From JBGTFE01 sp049799955 (GTDB lineage Bacteria > Acidobacteriota > Blastocatellia > Pyrinomonadales > Pyrinomonadaceae), in the NCBI GenBank assembly GCA_049799955.1, contig JBARIW010000032.1, positions 25,987 through 89,986 on the forward strand: 64,000 nucleotides of DNA, given 5' to 3'. Below the pieces are notes generated by a model, which saw only the letters and a program-made list of their open reading frames with translations, made no database searches and had not been told where the DNA came from. Position 1 is the stretch's first letter. Every line of letters starts with the position of its first letter. Of this stretch, positions 54,566 to 63,063 are shown piece by piece. The position numbers and the translations under genes are program-made.

Positions 54566-54639
54566 AATTGATAATTGATAATTGATAATTGATAATATAA
54601 AGAATTAATTTATCAATTATCAATTATCAATTATCAATT
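54566..54639. repeat. Perfect inverted repeat of 7-bp ATTGATA words
   Basis: Arms 54566-54594 and 54611-54639 are perfectly complementary over 29 bp, four exact copies of the word per arm. It lies between divergent genes, 5 bp from one start and 8 bp from the GTG of the other. Confidence 0.95.
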
Positions 54640-54647
54640 TATAACCT

Positions 54648-56348
54648 GTGAACGCAATTCTTAAAATTACCGAGGCGAGCGGCAAAAGCTGGGAGATAAA
54701 TCTGACGCCCGCCACGACCTATTCAATCGGCAGAGCAAAGGAAAACGATATTGTTTTAAATGACAGACGCGTTTCGCGCCGACACGCGCAAATCGTCGCC
54801 GAAGGTGTGAATTTTAAATTAATCGACGGTTCATACGTTGGCGGCGAGCTTGTCCGGAGCGTCAACCGCGTCTTTGTCAACGGTCAGCCGCTGCTCGAAA
54901 AAACGCTCGAACCGGGTGACGAGATAATTATCGGCGAAAGCAAATTCGAGTTTAGAAAAACGAATCCGAATCTGCCGGAGACGACGCCCGGAAGAATTGA
55001 TTACCCGGAAGAGACAGCCGAGATGCCGAAAGCCGTCAGCTACGACGACCAGCCGCTCGGGCACACGCAGCTTCTGATGTCGGCGAACGAGATTATCGGC
55101 GTTCGCTCGAACATTTCAATCGAAGCGGAAATCACGACATCAGCCGAACTCAAGGATTTGCGCCGCAAGGCAAAGGCTTTGGAATTGCTTTACGAATTAA
55201 GCAAAACAATCGGAACGGTGTTTGATTTGACCGAGATTTTTGTAAAGGCGACGGATTTAATTTTTCGCGGAACGCCCGCCGAACGCGTCGTCGCGCTGCT
55301 CGCGGACGAAACGATGGACGGCAAAATTCTCGACTACAGCCTTTACCCGGTGGCGATGAAGGCGCGTGATGAAAATTTGGAGAAATTGACGGAAAAACTG
55401 ACGATAAGCCGGACGATTACGCAGAAAGTGATGCGCGAAAAAGTCGCGCTTCTGTCGCAGGACGCGAAAACCGACGAGCAGTTTCGCGGCGCGGAATCAA
55501 TCGTCTCGCAGGGCGTTCGCTCGACAATCTGCGCGCCTTTGATAACCGAATCCAATGTTCACGGCGTTTTTTACGCCGACCGCTTCGACCCGTTCGCATC
55601 GTTCAGCGCCGAAGATTTGGAGCTTATCAGCGCGGTCGCGGCGCAGACTGCCGTAACGGTCGAAACGATTAAAGCGCACAAACGTCTCGCGCGTGAAGAA
55701 GTCGCGCGGGCGAATTACAGCCGTTTTATGCCCGAATACGTCGTCAAACAACTGCTCGAACATCCCGATTCGTTCAAGCTCGGCGGCGCGAATCAAACGA
55801 TTACCGTTCTTTTTGCCGATATTCGCGGCTTTACGTCGCTGTCGGAAAAGGAAAATCCCGAAAAAATCGTCGGGCTTCTGAATCGGTTTTTCAGCGCGAT
55901 GAGCGAGATAATTTTCGCGCACGGCGGAACGCTCGATAAATATACGGGCGACGGTTTGATGGCGCTTTTCGGCGCACCGACGGCGACGCCCGAAGACGCA
56001 AAAAATGCTTTAAAGACTGCCGTAACGATGCAGAAACGAATTTTTCGTCTGAATCAGGAACTCGAAACCGAAGGATTCAGCCGCATTCAGGTCGGCATCG
56101 GTCTGCACACGGGCGTGGCGACAGTCGGTTATATCGGCTCGGAGCAGCGCTCGGAATACACGGCAATCGGCGATACCGTCAACACGGCGGCGCGGCTCGA
56201 ATCGAACGCGCTCGGCGGGCAGATTCTGATAAGCGAAGCGACGGCGCAGGCGGGCGGCAGCGAAATATTTACTTTAATTCCGCAAGAGCCTCTAACCGTA
56301 AAAAATCGCTTGCAACCCGTATCGCTCTTTGAGGTAAAATGGAATTGA
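54648..56348 (+). CDS. FHA-GAF-class III adenylate/guanylate cyclase
   Basis: A 566-residue protein with a GTG start. An N-terminal FHA domain (YSIGRAKENDIVLNDRRVSRRHAQ) reads phosphothreonine; a GAF domain (about 180-345) is a ligand sensor; the class III cyclase domain (about 380-560) has LFADIRGFTSLSE, LDKYTGDGLMALFGAP and YTAIGDTVNTAARL. The metal Asp residues and the base-selecting Lys are present, so cAMP is the likely product. It is followed by an MreB paralogue after 56 bp, with which it may be co-transcribed. Confidence 0.93.
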   Translation: MNAILKITEASGKSWEINLTPATTYSIGRAKENDIVLNDRRVSRRHAQIVAEGVNFKLIDGSYVGGELVRSVNRVFVNGQPLLEKTLEPGDEIIIGESKFEFRKTNPNLPETTPGRIDYPEETAEMPKAVSYDDQPLGHTQLLMSANEIIGVRSNISIEAEITTSAELKDLRRKAKALELLYELSKTIGTVFDLTEIFVKATDLIFRGTPAERVVALLADETMDGKILDYSLYPVAMKARDENLEKLTEKLTISRTITQKVMREKVALLSQDAKTDEQFRGAESIVSQGVRSTICAPLITESNVHGVFYADRFDPFASFSAEDLELISAVAAQTAVTVETIKAHKRLAREEVARANYSRFMPEYVVKQLLEHPDSFKLGGANQTITVLFADIRGFTSLSEKENPEKIVGLLNRFFSAMSEIIFAHGGTLDKYTGDGLMALFGAPTATPEDAKNALKTAVTMQKRIFRLNQELETEGFSRIQVGIGLHTGVATVGYIGSEQRSEYTAIGDTVNTAARLESNALGGQILISEATAQAGGSEIFTLIPQEPLTVKNRLQPVSLFEVKWN

Positions 56349-56404
56349 GATAGAATCATCTCACTGAATTAGTTTAGAATGTTCTTACACGTATTTATTA
56401 GGCA

Positions 56405-57472
56405 ATGATTAAGTCGCTGAAAAAATTAGTAACCGATTCGATGGCGATTGATATGGGAACGGCAAGCACCATTATCGCCGTCAAAGGTCGTGATATTGTG
56501 CTGGACGAGCCTTCGGTCGTCGCGCTTAACGAGCTGACGGGCGAGATTGTCGCATACGGGCAGGAAGCGCATGATATGCGCGGGCGCGAAGGTCGTGATG
56601 TCGTCGTTCTCGCGCCGCTCAATGCGGGCGTCGTCGCCGATTTTGAGCGAACGAAGAAAATGCTTTCGCATTTCGTCAAAAAAGCGAAATCGGGCGGCTC
56701 GCAAATGGCGATTCAAGCCGTGATGTCGATGCTCGGCGACGTAACGCACGTCGAGCAGCGCGCGATGCTCAACGCGGCTGAAGACGCGCACATCGGCAAA
56801 GTTTACATAATGGAAGAAGGCTTGGCGGCGGCTTTCGGCGCGGGCGTCGCGCCTGACGACAAACGGGCTTCGGCAGTAGTTGACCTCGGCGCGGGCACGA
56901 CCAATATCGCCATCGTCGCCAAAGGACACATCATTCATTCGCGTTCCGAACGCATCGGACATTTTGAGATAAACACGGCTATTGCAACGCATCTGCGCAA
57001 ACATCGGGGTTTGCAGGTCGGAGAAGAAACAACGGAAAACTTAAAAACCGGATTTGCTTCGGCTTATTTGCCCGACGATATTTCGCGGACGACAATGGTT
57101 CGCGGGCGCGACGTGCAAACGGGCAGCCCGGCGGCGGTCGAGATTACGACGGGCGAGATTTATCCGGTTATCGAAAGCATTGTGCGCCGCGCCGCGCAGG
57201 TAATTTCCGATACTTTAACCGAGCTCAGACCGGAAGTCGCGGCGGATATTTACGACCGGGGAATCATCTTAACGGGCGGCGGCGCGCTGCTAAACGGCAT
57301 CGACCAGTATATCCGCAGTTTCGTCAATTTATCCGTGATAGTTGCCGAAGAGCCGCGCTACGCAACCGTGCGCGGGCTTTTGAAGATGTTTGACGAACCC
57401 GAACTGCTCGAAAAAGTTTCGCGCAACGAGCTTCACGTTCTGCAAAATTCTGATATTCAATTTGAAGCTTGA
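56405..57472 (+). CDS. MreB-like actin-family protein (paralogue)
   Basis: A 355-residue actin-like protein. Phosphate-1 is IDMGTASTIIAVKG, phosphate-2 AVVDLGAGTTNIAIV and the adenosine motif ILTGGGALLNGID. The overall MreB pattern (LAPLNAGVVADFE, IMEEGLAAAFGAG) is clear, but phosphate-1 departs from the usual DLGTANT and no mreC/mreD gene follows. It is probably an MreB paralogue with a special shape or septation role. Confidence 0.88.
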   Translation: MIKSLKKLVTDSMAIDMGTASTIIAVKGRDIVLDEPSVVALNELTGEIVAYGQEAHDMRGREGRDVVVLAPLNAGVVADFERTKKMLSHFVKKAKSGGSQMAIQAVMSMLGDVTHVEQRAMLNAAEDAHIGKVYIMEEGLAAAFGAGVAPDDKRASAVVDLGAGTTNIAIVAKGHIIHSRSERIGHFEINTAIATHLRKHRGLQVGEETTENLKTGFASAYLPDDISRTTMVRGRDVQTGSPAAVEITTGEIYPVIESIVRRAAQVISDTLTELRPEVAADIYDRGIILTGGGALLNGIDQYIRSFVNLSVIVAEEPRYATVRGLLKMFDEPELLEKVSRNELHVLQNSDIQFEA

Positions 57473-57684
57473 AAAAGTAAAAGTAAAAAGTAAAGAATTT
57501 TAGAGCGTTGTCTTACAGAGTTCTCCTTTGACCTTTATTCGGTCAGTCTAAAATAAAAAATGCATTTAGCTTTAGGCGTTTCGTCCACTAACTAATTTTT
57601 GTATCTATTATTTCCTCTCTCGACCTTTCATCATATGTTATGATTACGGCGATTTAATTCATTTTAACTCCATCAAGAAATGCA

Positions 57685-58716
57685 ATGAGAAAGAAACTGC
57701 AAATTTTTATTTCTTCCACTTTTACGGATTTAATAGAGGAACGCCAAGCTGCTGTCAGCGCAATATTAAAAGCAGGACATATTCCCGCAGGGATGGAACT
57801 ATTTACATCCGGCGATGAATCACAGATGGCAACCATAAAAAGATGGATTGATGAATCCGATATTTTTATGCTGATTCTCGGCGGGCGATATGGTTCAATC
57901 GAGCCGACGACTTCTTTAAGTTACACCGAACTTGAATATGATTACGCGATAAGTTTGGGAAAGCCGCATTTTGCAGTGGTAATAGATGAAGCAGCATTGG
58001 AACAAAAGGTAAAAATGCAGGGGACTGTTGCTATCGAAAGTGAAAATAACAAGGAGCTGAAAATTTTCAGACAAAAGGTTTTGAGTAAAATGTCAGCCTT
58101 TTTTGAAGACACACGGGATATAAGACTTGCAGTTCACGAAACTATTGGCGATTTACTGAATAGACACGAATTTAAAGGATGGGTGTCAGGTGCAGAAATT
58201 CCTGACATACAATCGTTTACTGAACAAATTAACAAGTTAAGGGAAGAAAATAAACAACTTTCGGAAGACAACAAAAATTTACGGGAACAATTATCATCTA
58301 TTCCCTTAAATCCTGAGAACGATACAAATGACGAGGAAATCGTCGAAAAACTAAAGGAGCTAAAGATTAAAGTAAATGTTAAGAAATTAATAAAGAGTGA
58401 AAAGGTCAAAAATGGTTACTCATTAAATACACTTAAATCGTATTTGAATTTACCTAAAAAAACATCAGAAAATGCCATAGTTAATATTAGCGTATTCACA
58501 ATTCTTAAAGCCACACAATCACAACTAATTACAGGTGTATATAATCAGGCTGATATGAATCCTCTTCATTATTTATTATTCTTTAATGTATTGCCAAAAC
58601 TTCAAATATACAGTCTTGCTTCAAGTGAGAGGGTTCCTGGCGCAGCTTTTAGAAGATTTGCACTTACAGAAAAAGGCATAGATTTTTTGAAATTTATCCA
58701 CGATAATAAGTTATAA
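57685..58716 (+). CDS. DUF4062 protein, possible defence gene
   Basis: A 343-residue protein. The N-terminal DUF4062 domain (residues 1-145) has KLQIFISSTFTDLIEERQAA and DIFMLILGGRYGSIEP, a TIR-like fold. A coiled coil (about 165-205, NKLREENKQLSEDNKNLREQL) and a C-terminal domain with a winged-helix-like end (RRFALTEKGIDFLKFI) follow. The DNA is clearly more AT-rich and its codons differ from the neighbours, suggesting horizontal transfer. DUF4062 occurs in STAND and anti-phage proteins; the role here is inferred. Confidence 0.8.
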   Translation: MRKKLQIFISSTFTDLIEERQAAVSAILKAGHIPAGMELFTSGDESQMATIKRWIDESDIFMLILGGRYGSIEPTTSLSYTELEYDYAISLGKPHFAVVIDEAALEQKVKMQGTVAIESENNKELKIFRQKVLSKMSAFFEDTRDIRLAVHETIGDLLNRHEFKGWVSGAEIPDIQSFTEQINKLREENKQLSEDNKNLREQLSSIPLNPENDTNDEEIVEKLKELKIKVNVKKLIKSEKVKNGYSLNTLKSYLNLPKKTSENAIVNISVFTILKATQSQLITGVYNQADMNPLHYLLFFNVLPKLQIYSLASSERVPGAAFRRFALTEKGIDFLKFIHDNKL

Positions 58717-58818
58717 ACATTCTATTTTCTAATAATTGACTTAAAAGGGATTCTTGAATTTCAAGAGCCTCTTCTTCATTTCCCCTTATAAAGGGATTTC
58801 AAAGCTAAATCAAACGTT

Positions 58819-58911
58819 ATAAGGCAAGTATTAAAGGCAAAAGCATTCCGTGAGGCAACGCCGAATTTTAGTCTCTTATTTTTGCCTTTTGCCTTTTTAC
58901 TTTTGCCTTAT
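58819..58911. repeat. Imperfect inverted repeat of 7-bp AAGGCAA words
   Basis: A left array (58819-58845) of AAGGCAA/AAAGGCA and a right array (58881-58911) of TTTGCCT/TTTTGCC. A further AAGTAAA-word stretch lies on the far side of the DUF4062 gene (57474-57498). It sits upstream of the protease start and accounts for a false N-terminal extension. Confidence 0.8.
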
Positions 58912-58945
58912 TTTTTTCTATGTTAATCTGTGTTCTCTGCGGCTT

Positions 58946-60046
58946 ATGGCTTTTCTAGAAATTCTCAAGCGTCAATTTCTTCTCACACACATTTCCGGCA
59001 TTCCGGTTCGGGTGGATTACCGCTGGTTTTTCGTGCTTGCGCTGATGAGCTGGATTACGGTCAGCGAGCTTTATTCGCAGACAAAAGACCTCTCGATAAG
59101 CCTTGTTTTCGGACTCATCACAACTCTTATTCTTTTTGCATCGATTCTTTTTCACGAGCTTGCCCACGCCTTTGTCGCCCGCTCGGAGCGCGTCGAAGTT
59201 CTGGAAATCGTCATTCATCCTTTCGGCGGTCTGGCGCGGCTCAGACGCGAACCGGACACGCCGCGAGCCGAATTTCGCATCGCCGCTGCCGGACCTGTCG
59301 CAAGCTTTCTGCTCGCGCTCGTTTTTCTCGGTTTGATGACGGCTTTCGGCAGGCTCGACAAAAATATTCTCACGCCGCTCAGCGGATTTCTCGCGCTCTG
59401 GAATTTTCTGCTCGCCGTTTTCAATCTTTTTCCCGGCTACCCGCTCGACGGCGGCAGAGTTTTGCGCGCGCTGCTCTGGCATCGCGGAAAGGATTTGAAC
59501 GAAGCGACTATTTTAACGGGACGTTTCGGGCAGATTATCGGCGTCGTTCTGATGATTTTCGGTCTGATTATCGCCATAATTCGCGGCGATTTTTTTACCG
59601 GCTTCTGGACGATTCTGGTCGGGCTTTTTCTTTATGATTCGGCAAAATCGATTATTAAAGAAACCAGCAATCTTGAAAATCTGCTTGTCGAAGACGTAAT
59701 GACTTTGCCCGTTTCGGTCGAGCCGGACGTAAGCGTCATGCATTTTGTCGATAATATTCTGCCGCTTCATCGACGGACGATTTTTCTTGTCGCCAAAAAC
59801 CGGCAGCTTTACGGCATTTTATCTCTCGAAGACTTAAAATCACTGCCGCGCGAGGCATGGCACATCACGAAAATTCAAAAAGTAATGCGTCCGATTACGA
59901 CCGAATACTTTGTCGAACCCGACACGCTGCTCGCGGACGCGCGCGAATTAATGCGGACAAACGGCATCGGCGCGCTCGGCGTTATCGACGAAAAAGGAAA
60001 CCTCGTCGGCTTTCTCCAGCGCAGCAAAAACCGCAAGAAAAAGTGA
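58946..60046 (+). CDS. Site-2 protease (M50) with CBS pair
   Basis: A 366-residue membrane metalloprotease from ATG 58946; an earlier GTG would translate the repeat. HELAH near residue 69 and NLFPGYPLDGGRVLRALLW near 160 are the zinc ligands. Six membrane helices are followed by two CBS motifs (VEDVMTLPVSV, IQKVMRPITTEYF). The family cuts membrane-embedded regulators; the CBS pair probably senses nucleotides. The stop codon TGA lies at the edge of the next repeat. Confidence 0.92.
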   Translation: MAFLEILKRQFLLTHISGIPVRVDYRWFFVLALMSWITVSELYSQTKDLSISLVFGLITTLILFASILFHELAHAFVARSERVEVLEIVIHPFGGLARLRREPDTPRAEFRIAAAGPVASFLLALVFLGLMTAFGRLDKNILTPLSGFLALWNFLLAVFNLFPGYPLDGGRVLRALLWHRGKDLNEATILTGRFGQIIGVVLMIFGLIIAIIRGDFFTGFWTILVGLFLYDSAKSIIKETSNLENLLVEDVMTLPVSVEPDVSVMHFVDNILPLHRRTIFLVAKNRQLYGILSLEDLKSLPREAWHITKIQKVMRPITTEYFVEPDTLLADARELMRTNGIGALGVIDEKGNLVGFLQRSKNRKKK

Positions 60047-60112
60047 GAAGTGAGAGCTTAAAATCAAAAAATCTCACATCTCATTTCTCACCTCTCGCTT
60101 TTTCCTTTAAAA
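60039..60112. repeat. Inverted repeat of 7-bp GTGAGAA words
   Basis: Left array from 60039 (AAAAAGTGAGAAGTGAGAG) and right array to 60112 (TCTCACATCTCATTTCTCAC, CTCTCGC), complementary with mismatches. It supplies the stop TGA of the upstream protease gene. Confidence 0.85.
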
Positions 60113-60139
60113 TCTTATCTATCAAGAGGAGGATACTAA

Positions 60140-61051
60140 ATGCTTGCCGTTTTAGGCGCACTTTTTGCAAACGGTCTAATCACAATTCTGAAATTTATCG
60201 GGGCTGTCCTGACCGGCTCATCGGGAATGATGGCGGAAGCCCTGCACTCTCTGGCTGACACGACAAATCAGGTTTTTCTGCTTCTGGGACTTCGCTTTTA
60301 CGAGCGTCCGGCTTCGGAAAAACATCCTTTCGGCTATGGAAAGGAAAGATTTTTCTGGTCGTTTATCGCCGCGATATTCATTTTCGGCGTCGGTGCAACT
60401 TACGCCATTTACGAAGGCATCGAAAAGGTGCGACACCCGCACGAGCCGGGAAATCTGTTCTGGGCATATCTGATTTTAGGCATCTCTTTCGTTCTCGAAG
60501 CAGGCTCAATCGGGCTTGCGCTTTATCAGGAAGTCGGCGAAGCGCATCACGAAGGGATGAGCTTCAAAGAATATTTGAAAGAATCGAAAGACCCGACGGC
60601 GAAGACCGTGATTTTTGAAGATTCGGCGGCGCTTATCGGAATCGTCATCGCGGCAACCGGTTTACTTTTGGGACAATACAAAGTCGCGCCCGCCGGCGGC
60701 ACGCTCTGGGACGGAATTGCTTCCATCACGATTGGCGTGGTTCTGGCGATTGTCGCCTTCAGCCTTGCGCGCTCGTCGCGCGGTCTTCTTTTAGGCGAAG
60801 CGGCGACGCGAAAATCGGTCAAAGCGATTCGCGAAGCGGTCAAGCAGCATCCGAACGTTAACGAAATAATCGAGCTTTTGACAATGCATCTTGCGCCGAA
60901 GCAAATACTCGTAAACGCGCACGTCAATCTCAAAGCCGGTTTAACGAACGAGGAAATCATTCAGACAATTGCCGAAATCGAAGAAAAAATGAAACAAGCC
61001 GAGCCGAAAGTTGATAAGATATTTTTGGAGACGGCAGGATTGAAGAAATAA
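60140..61051 (+). CDS. Cation diffusion facilitator (CDF) metal exporter
   Basis: A 303-residue protein with AGAGGAGG before the ATG, the strongest ribosome site in this region. Six membrane helices carry the metal site HSLAD and a later acidic motif (FEDSAALIG). The C-terminal cytoplasmic ZT_dimer domain ends the protein. It exports a divalent metal such as zinc, iron or manganese; which one is not clear. Confidence 0.92.
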   Translation: MLAVLGALFANGLITILKFIGAVLTGSSGMMAEALHSLADTTNQVFLLLGLRFYERPASEKHPFGYGKERFFWSFIAAIFIFGVGATYAIYEGIEKVRHPHEPGNLFWAYLILGISFVLEAGSIGLALYQEVGEAHHEGMSFKEYLKESKDPTAKTVIFEDSAALIGIVIAATGLLLGQYKVAPAGGTLWDGIASITIGVVLAIVAFSLARSSRGLLLGEAATRKSVKAIREAVKQHPNVNEIIELLTMHLAPKQILVNAHVNLKAGLTNEEIIQTIAEIEEKMKQAEPKVDKIFLETAGLKK

Positions 61052-61122
61052 GTTCAAGGTTCAAAGTTCAAAGTTCAAGGTTGGTTTTCAGACTTTGAAC
61101 CTTAAACTTTGAACTTTGAACT
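61051..61122. repeat. Inverted repeat of 7-bp GTTCAAA words
   Basis: Left array 61051-61080 (AGTTCAAGGTTCAAAGTTCA..) and right array 61092-61122, largely complementary. It begins at the CDF stop codon and ends 1 bp before the cdaA ATG. Confidence 0.93.
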
Positions 61123-61123
61123 A

Positions 61124-61969
61124 ATGAATATGAATTGGAGCGATTACATTCCGACTATCGCCACGCTGCGAAATTTGCTCGACATTGCGCTGGTTTTTAT
61201 CATCGTCTATGTCGTGCTCAAGCTTTTGCGCGGAACGCGGGCGGTGCCGACGGTCGTAGGGATGGTAATTCTCGCTCTTTTGTATTGGCTGGCGGTCGCG
61301 CAGGAACTGGCGACACTGCAATTTGTTCTGCAATCGGCGGTTTTGTATATTGGTATTGCGATTATCGTTCTGTTCCAGTCGGAAATCAGGCAGGCGCTGA
61401 TTTATTTCGGAAACCGGCTGCGTTTTCCGCTGCTCAGACGCACGCGCGGGCAGCTTGGCGAGACGATTTATGATGAGATTGTTTTAGCCGCGACGACGCT
61501 TGCATCGGAAAAAATCGGCGCTCTTATAGTCCTTGAGCGCGATGTCGGTTTAAGAAATCTGATTGACGCGGGCGTGGCAATCGATGCGCGTCTGAGCTAC
61601 GATTTGCTTGTAACAATTTTCAACCCGACGACGCCGCTGCATGACGGCGCGGTGATAATTCAGCGCGAGCGCATCGCCGCCGCATCGTGTTTTCTGCCTT
61701 TAACGAAAAATCCGAGCATTTCGCGCGAGCTTGGAACGCGCCACCGCGCGGCAATCGGCGTTACGGAAGGCTCGGACGCGATTTCGATTATCGTCTCCGA
61801 AGAAACCGGCTTGATTTCGTTTGTCGAAGGCGGCGCTCTGACGCGCTATCTCGATACAAACGAGCTTCGCGCAATGCTTCTCAAAGCGATGGATTTGCCC
61901 GTCGTCGAGAAAAAACGCGAGCAAACCAAGACAATGAAGGAAACGGAAACGGAGATGACCGTGGGGTAA
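61124..61969 (+). CDS. cdaA: Diadenylate cyclase (c-di-AMP synthase)
   Basis: A 281-residue protein, ATG 61124 (a second ATG at 61130 is possible). Three N-terminal membrane helices precede a DAC domain with LHDGAVII and GTRHRAAIGV, the two active-site motifs, so it should make c-di-AMP from two ATP. The gene for its partner, a YbbR-domain protein, follows. The TAA stop lies in the next repeat. Confidence 0.95.
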   Translation: MNMNWSDYIPTIATLRNLLDIALVFIIVYVVLKLLRGTRAVPTVVGMVILALLYWLAVAQELATLQFVLQSAVLYIGIAIIVLFQSEIRQALIYFGNRLRFPLLRRTRGQLGETIYDEIVLAATTLASEKIGALIVLERDVGLRNLIDAGVAIDARLSYDLLVTIFNPTTPLHDGAVIIQRERIAAASCFLPLTKNPSISRELGTRHRAAIGVTEGSDAISIIVSEETGLISFVEGGALTRYLDTNELRAMLLKAMDLPVVEKKREQTKTMKETETEMTVG

Positions 61970-62057
61970 TACGTGATACGTAATACGTGATACGCAATAC
62001 GTAATACGCCTAAATCCAAAGAAAAAACGTATCACGTATTGCGTATCACGTATCACG
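61966..62057. repeat. Inverted repeat of 7-bp GTAATAC/GTGATAC words
   Basis: Left array 61966-62008 and right array 62028-62057 (CGTATCACGTATTGCGTATC..) are complementary with few mismatches. It includes the cdaA stop codon and ends 4 bp before the cdaR start. Confidence 0.93.
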
Positions 62058-62061
62058 AATT

Positions 62062-63063
62062 ATGTTGTTCCAGACCGAAAATTTTTTCCGCAAAGAGCAT
62101 CGGAAGATATTCTTCTCGCGGCTGTTTCGGAAGATTTTTCTCGAAGACTGGCTGATGAAGCTGGTCGCGCTGATTATCACGCTCGCGCTCTGGTTCGGCG
62201 TTACGCCTTCGACCCGTCGCTTGCAGAATATTCCTTTGAATATTCGCGTCTCAAACAATATCGAGGTTACCAATTTGCCCGTAACGAAAGTTGATATTGT
62301 CGTAACGGGCGACAAGCGCAAGATTGACGCGCTCAATTCGCGTGATTTGGTCGTTTCGCTCGACTTGACGGACGTTCAGCCCGAAATTGACCGAGTCATC
62401 GCCCCCGGCATCAACGATTTGGTCATTTCGCTCGATTGGACGGGCGTTCAGGCGGGCGACCGGACGGTTCAGATAATGCCCGGAAACGTAAGGGTCGAGC
62501 TTCCGAGCGGCGTTAAGCTCGAAGAAGTTCAGCCGAATAAAATTCCGGTCAAACTGGAGACGGTCGAAGAACGCGAAATTCCAGTTACGGTCGAAATCAA
62601 AGAAGGCAGCGTGGCGGAAGGCTTCGAAGTTTATGGTGAGCCGATTGTTTTGCCGCCGAAGGTTCGCGTGCGCGGTCCTTCGAGCTTTATCAAAAAGCTC
62701 AATTCCATTTCGACCGAAAAAATAAATATCGACGGTCGACGGACGGATTTTACCGCGCAGCAGGTCTCTTTGAACGTCGACCAGAAAGCCACATTGCTCG
62801 ATACGGTCGTCGATGTCGCCTTTCGCATCGGCGAAAAGCGCATCGAAAGACTTTTTCTCGTTTCTGTCCAGACCAAAGAAGGCGTCAAAAAAGTAAAGGT
62901 CATTCTCTACGGCGCGCGTTCGCTTCTGGAAGGTGTAACGTCGGAAAACCTTCGCGTCGAATTCGTCAAAACCGAATCGGGCGACTCCAAACCGCGCGTG
63001 ATTCTTCCCGCCGAGCTTGACGGAAAAGTCGAGATTCGCGAGCCGAAAAACAATCCTCAATAA
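62062..63063 (+). CDS. cdaR: YbbR-domain protein (CdaR-like c-di-AMP cyclase regulator)
   Basis: A 333-residue protein. An N-terminal membrane helix (about residues 33-50, KLVALIITLALWFGV) is followed by several YbbR repeats (PLNIRVSN.. and VRGPSSFIKKLNSI..). CdaR proteins bind and tune CdaA from outside the membrane; gene order cdaA-cdaR supports the call. The start lies next to the repeat, with no clear ribosome site. It overlaps the convergent gene's end by 7 bp. Confidence 0.9.
   Translation: MLFQTENFFRKEHRKIFFSRLFRKIFLEDWLMKLVALIITLALWFGVTPSTRRLQNIPLNIRVSNNIEVTNLPVTKVDIVVTGDKRKIDALNSRDLVVSLDLTDVQPEIDRVIAPGINDLVISLDWTGVQAGDRTVQIMPGNVRVELPSGVKLEEVQPNKIPVKLETVEEREIPVTVEIKEGSVAEGFEVYGEPIVLPPKVRVRGPSSFIKKLNSISTEKINIDGRRTDFTAQQVSLNVDQKATLLDTVVDVAFRIGEKRIERLFLVSVQTKEGVKKVKVILYGARSLLEGVTSENLRVEFVKTESGDSKPRVILPAELDGKVEIREPKNNPQ

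Noticed and set aside
58850..58945. GTG start giving an extra N-terminal hydrophobic segment for the site-2 protease
   Set aside because: The segment is encoded by the repeat arm and an upstream word run, so the ATG at 58946 is preferred.
61700..62056. A - strand open frame of about 118 residues over the cdaA/cdaR junction
   Set aside because: Its N-terminal part is translated repeat (GTATCAC words) and the rest is antisense to cdaA.
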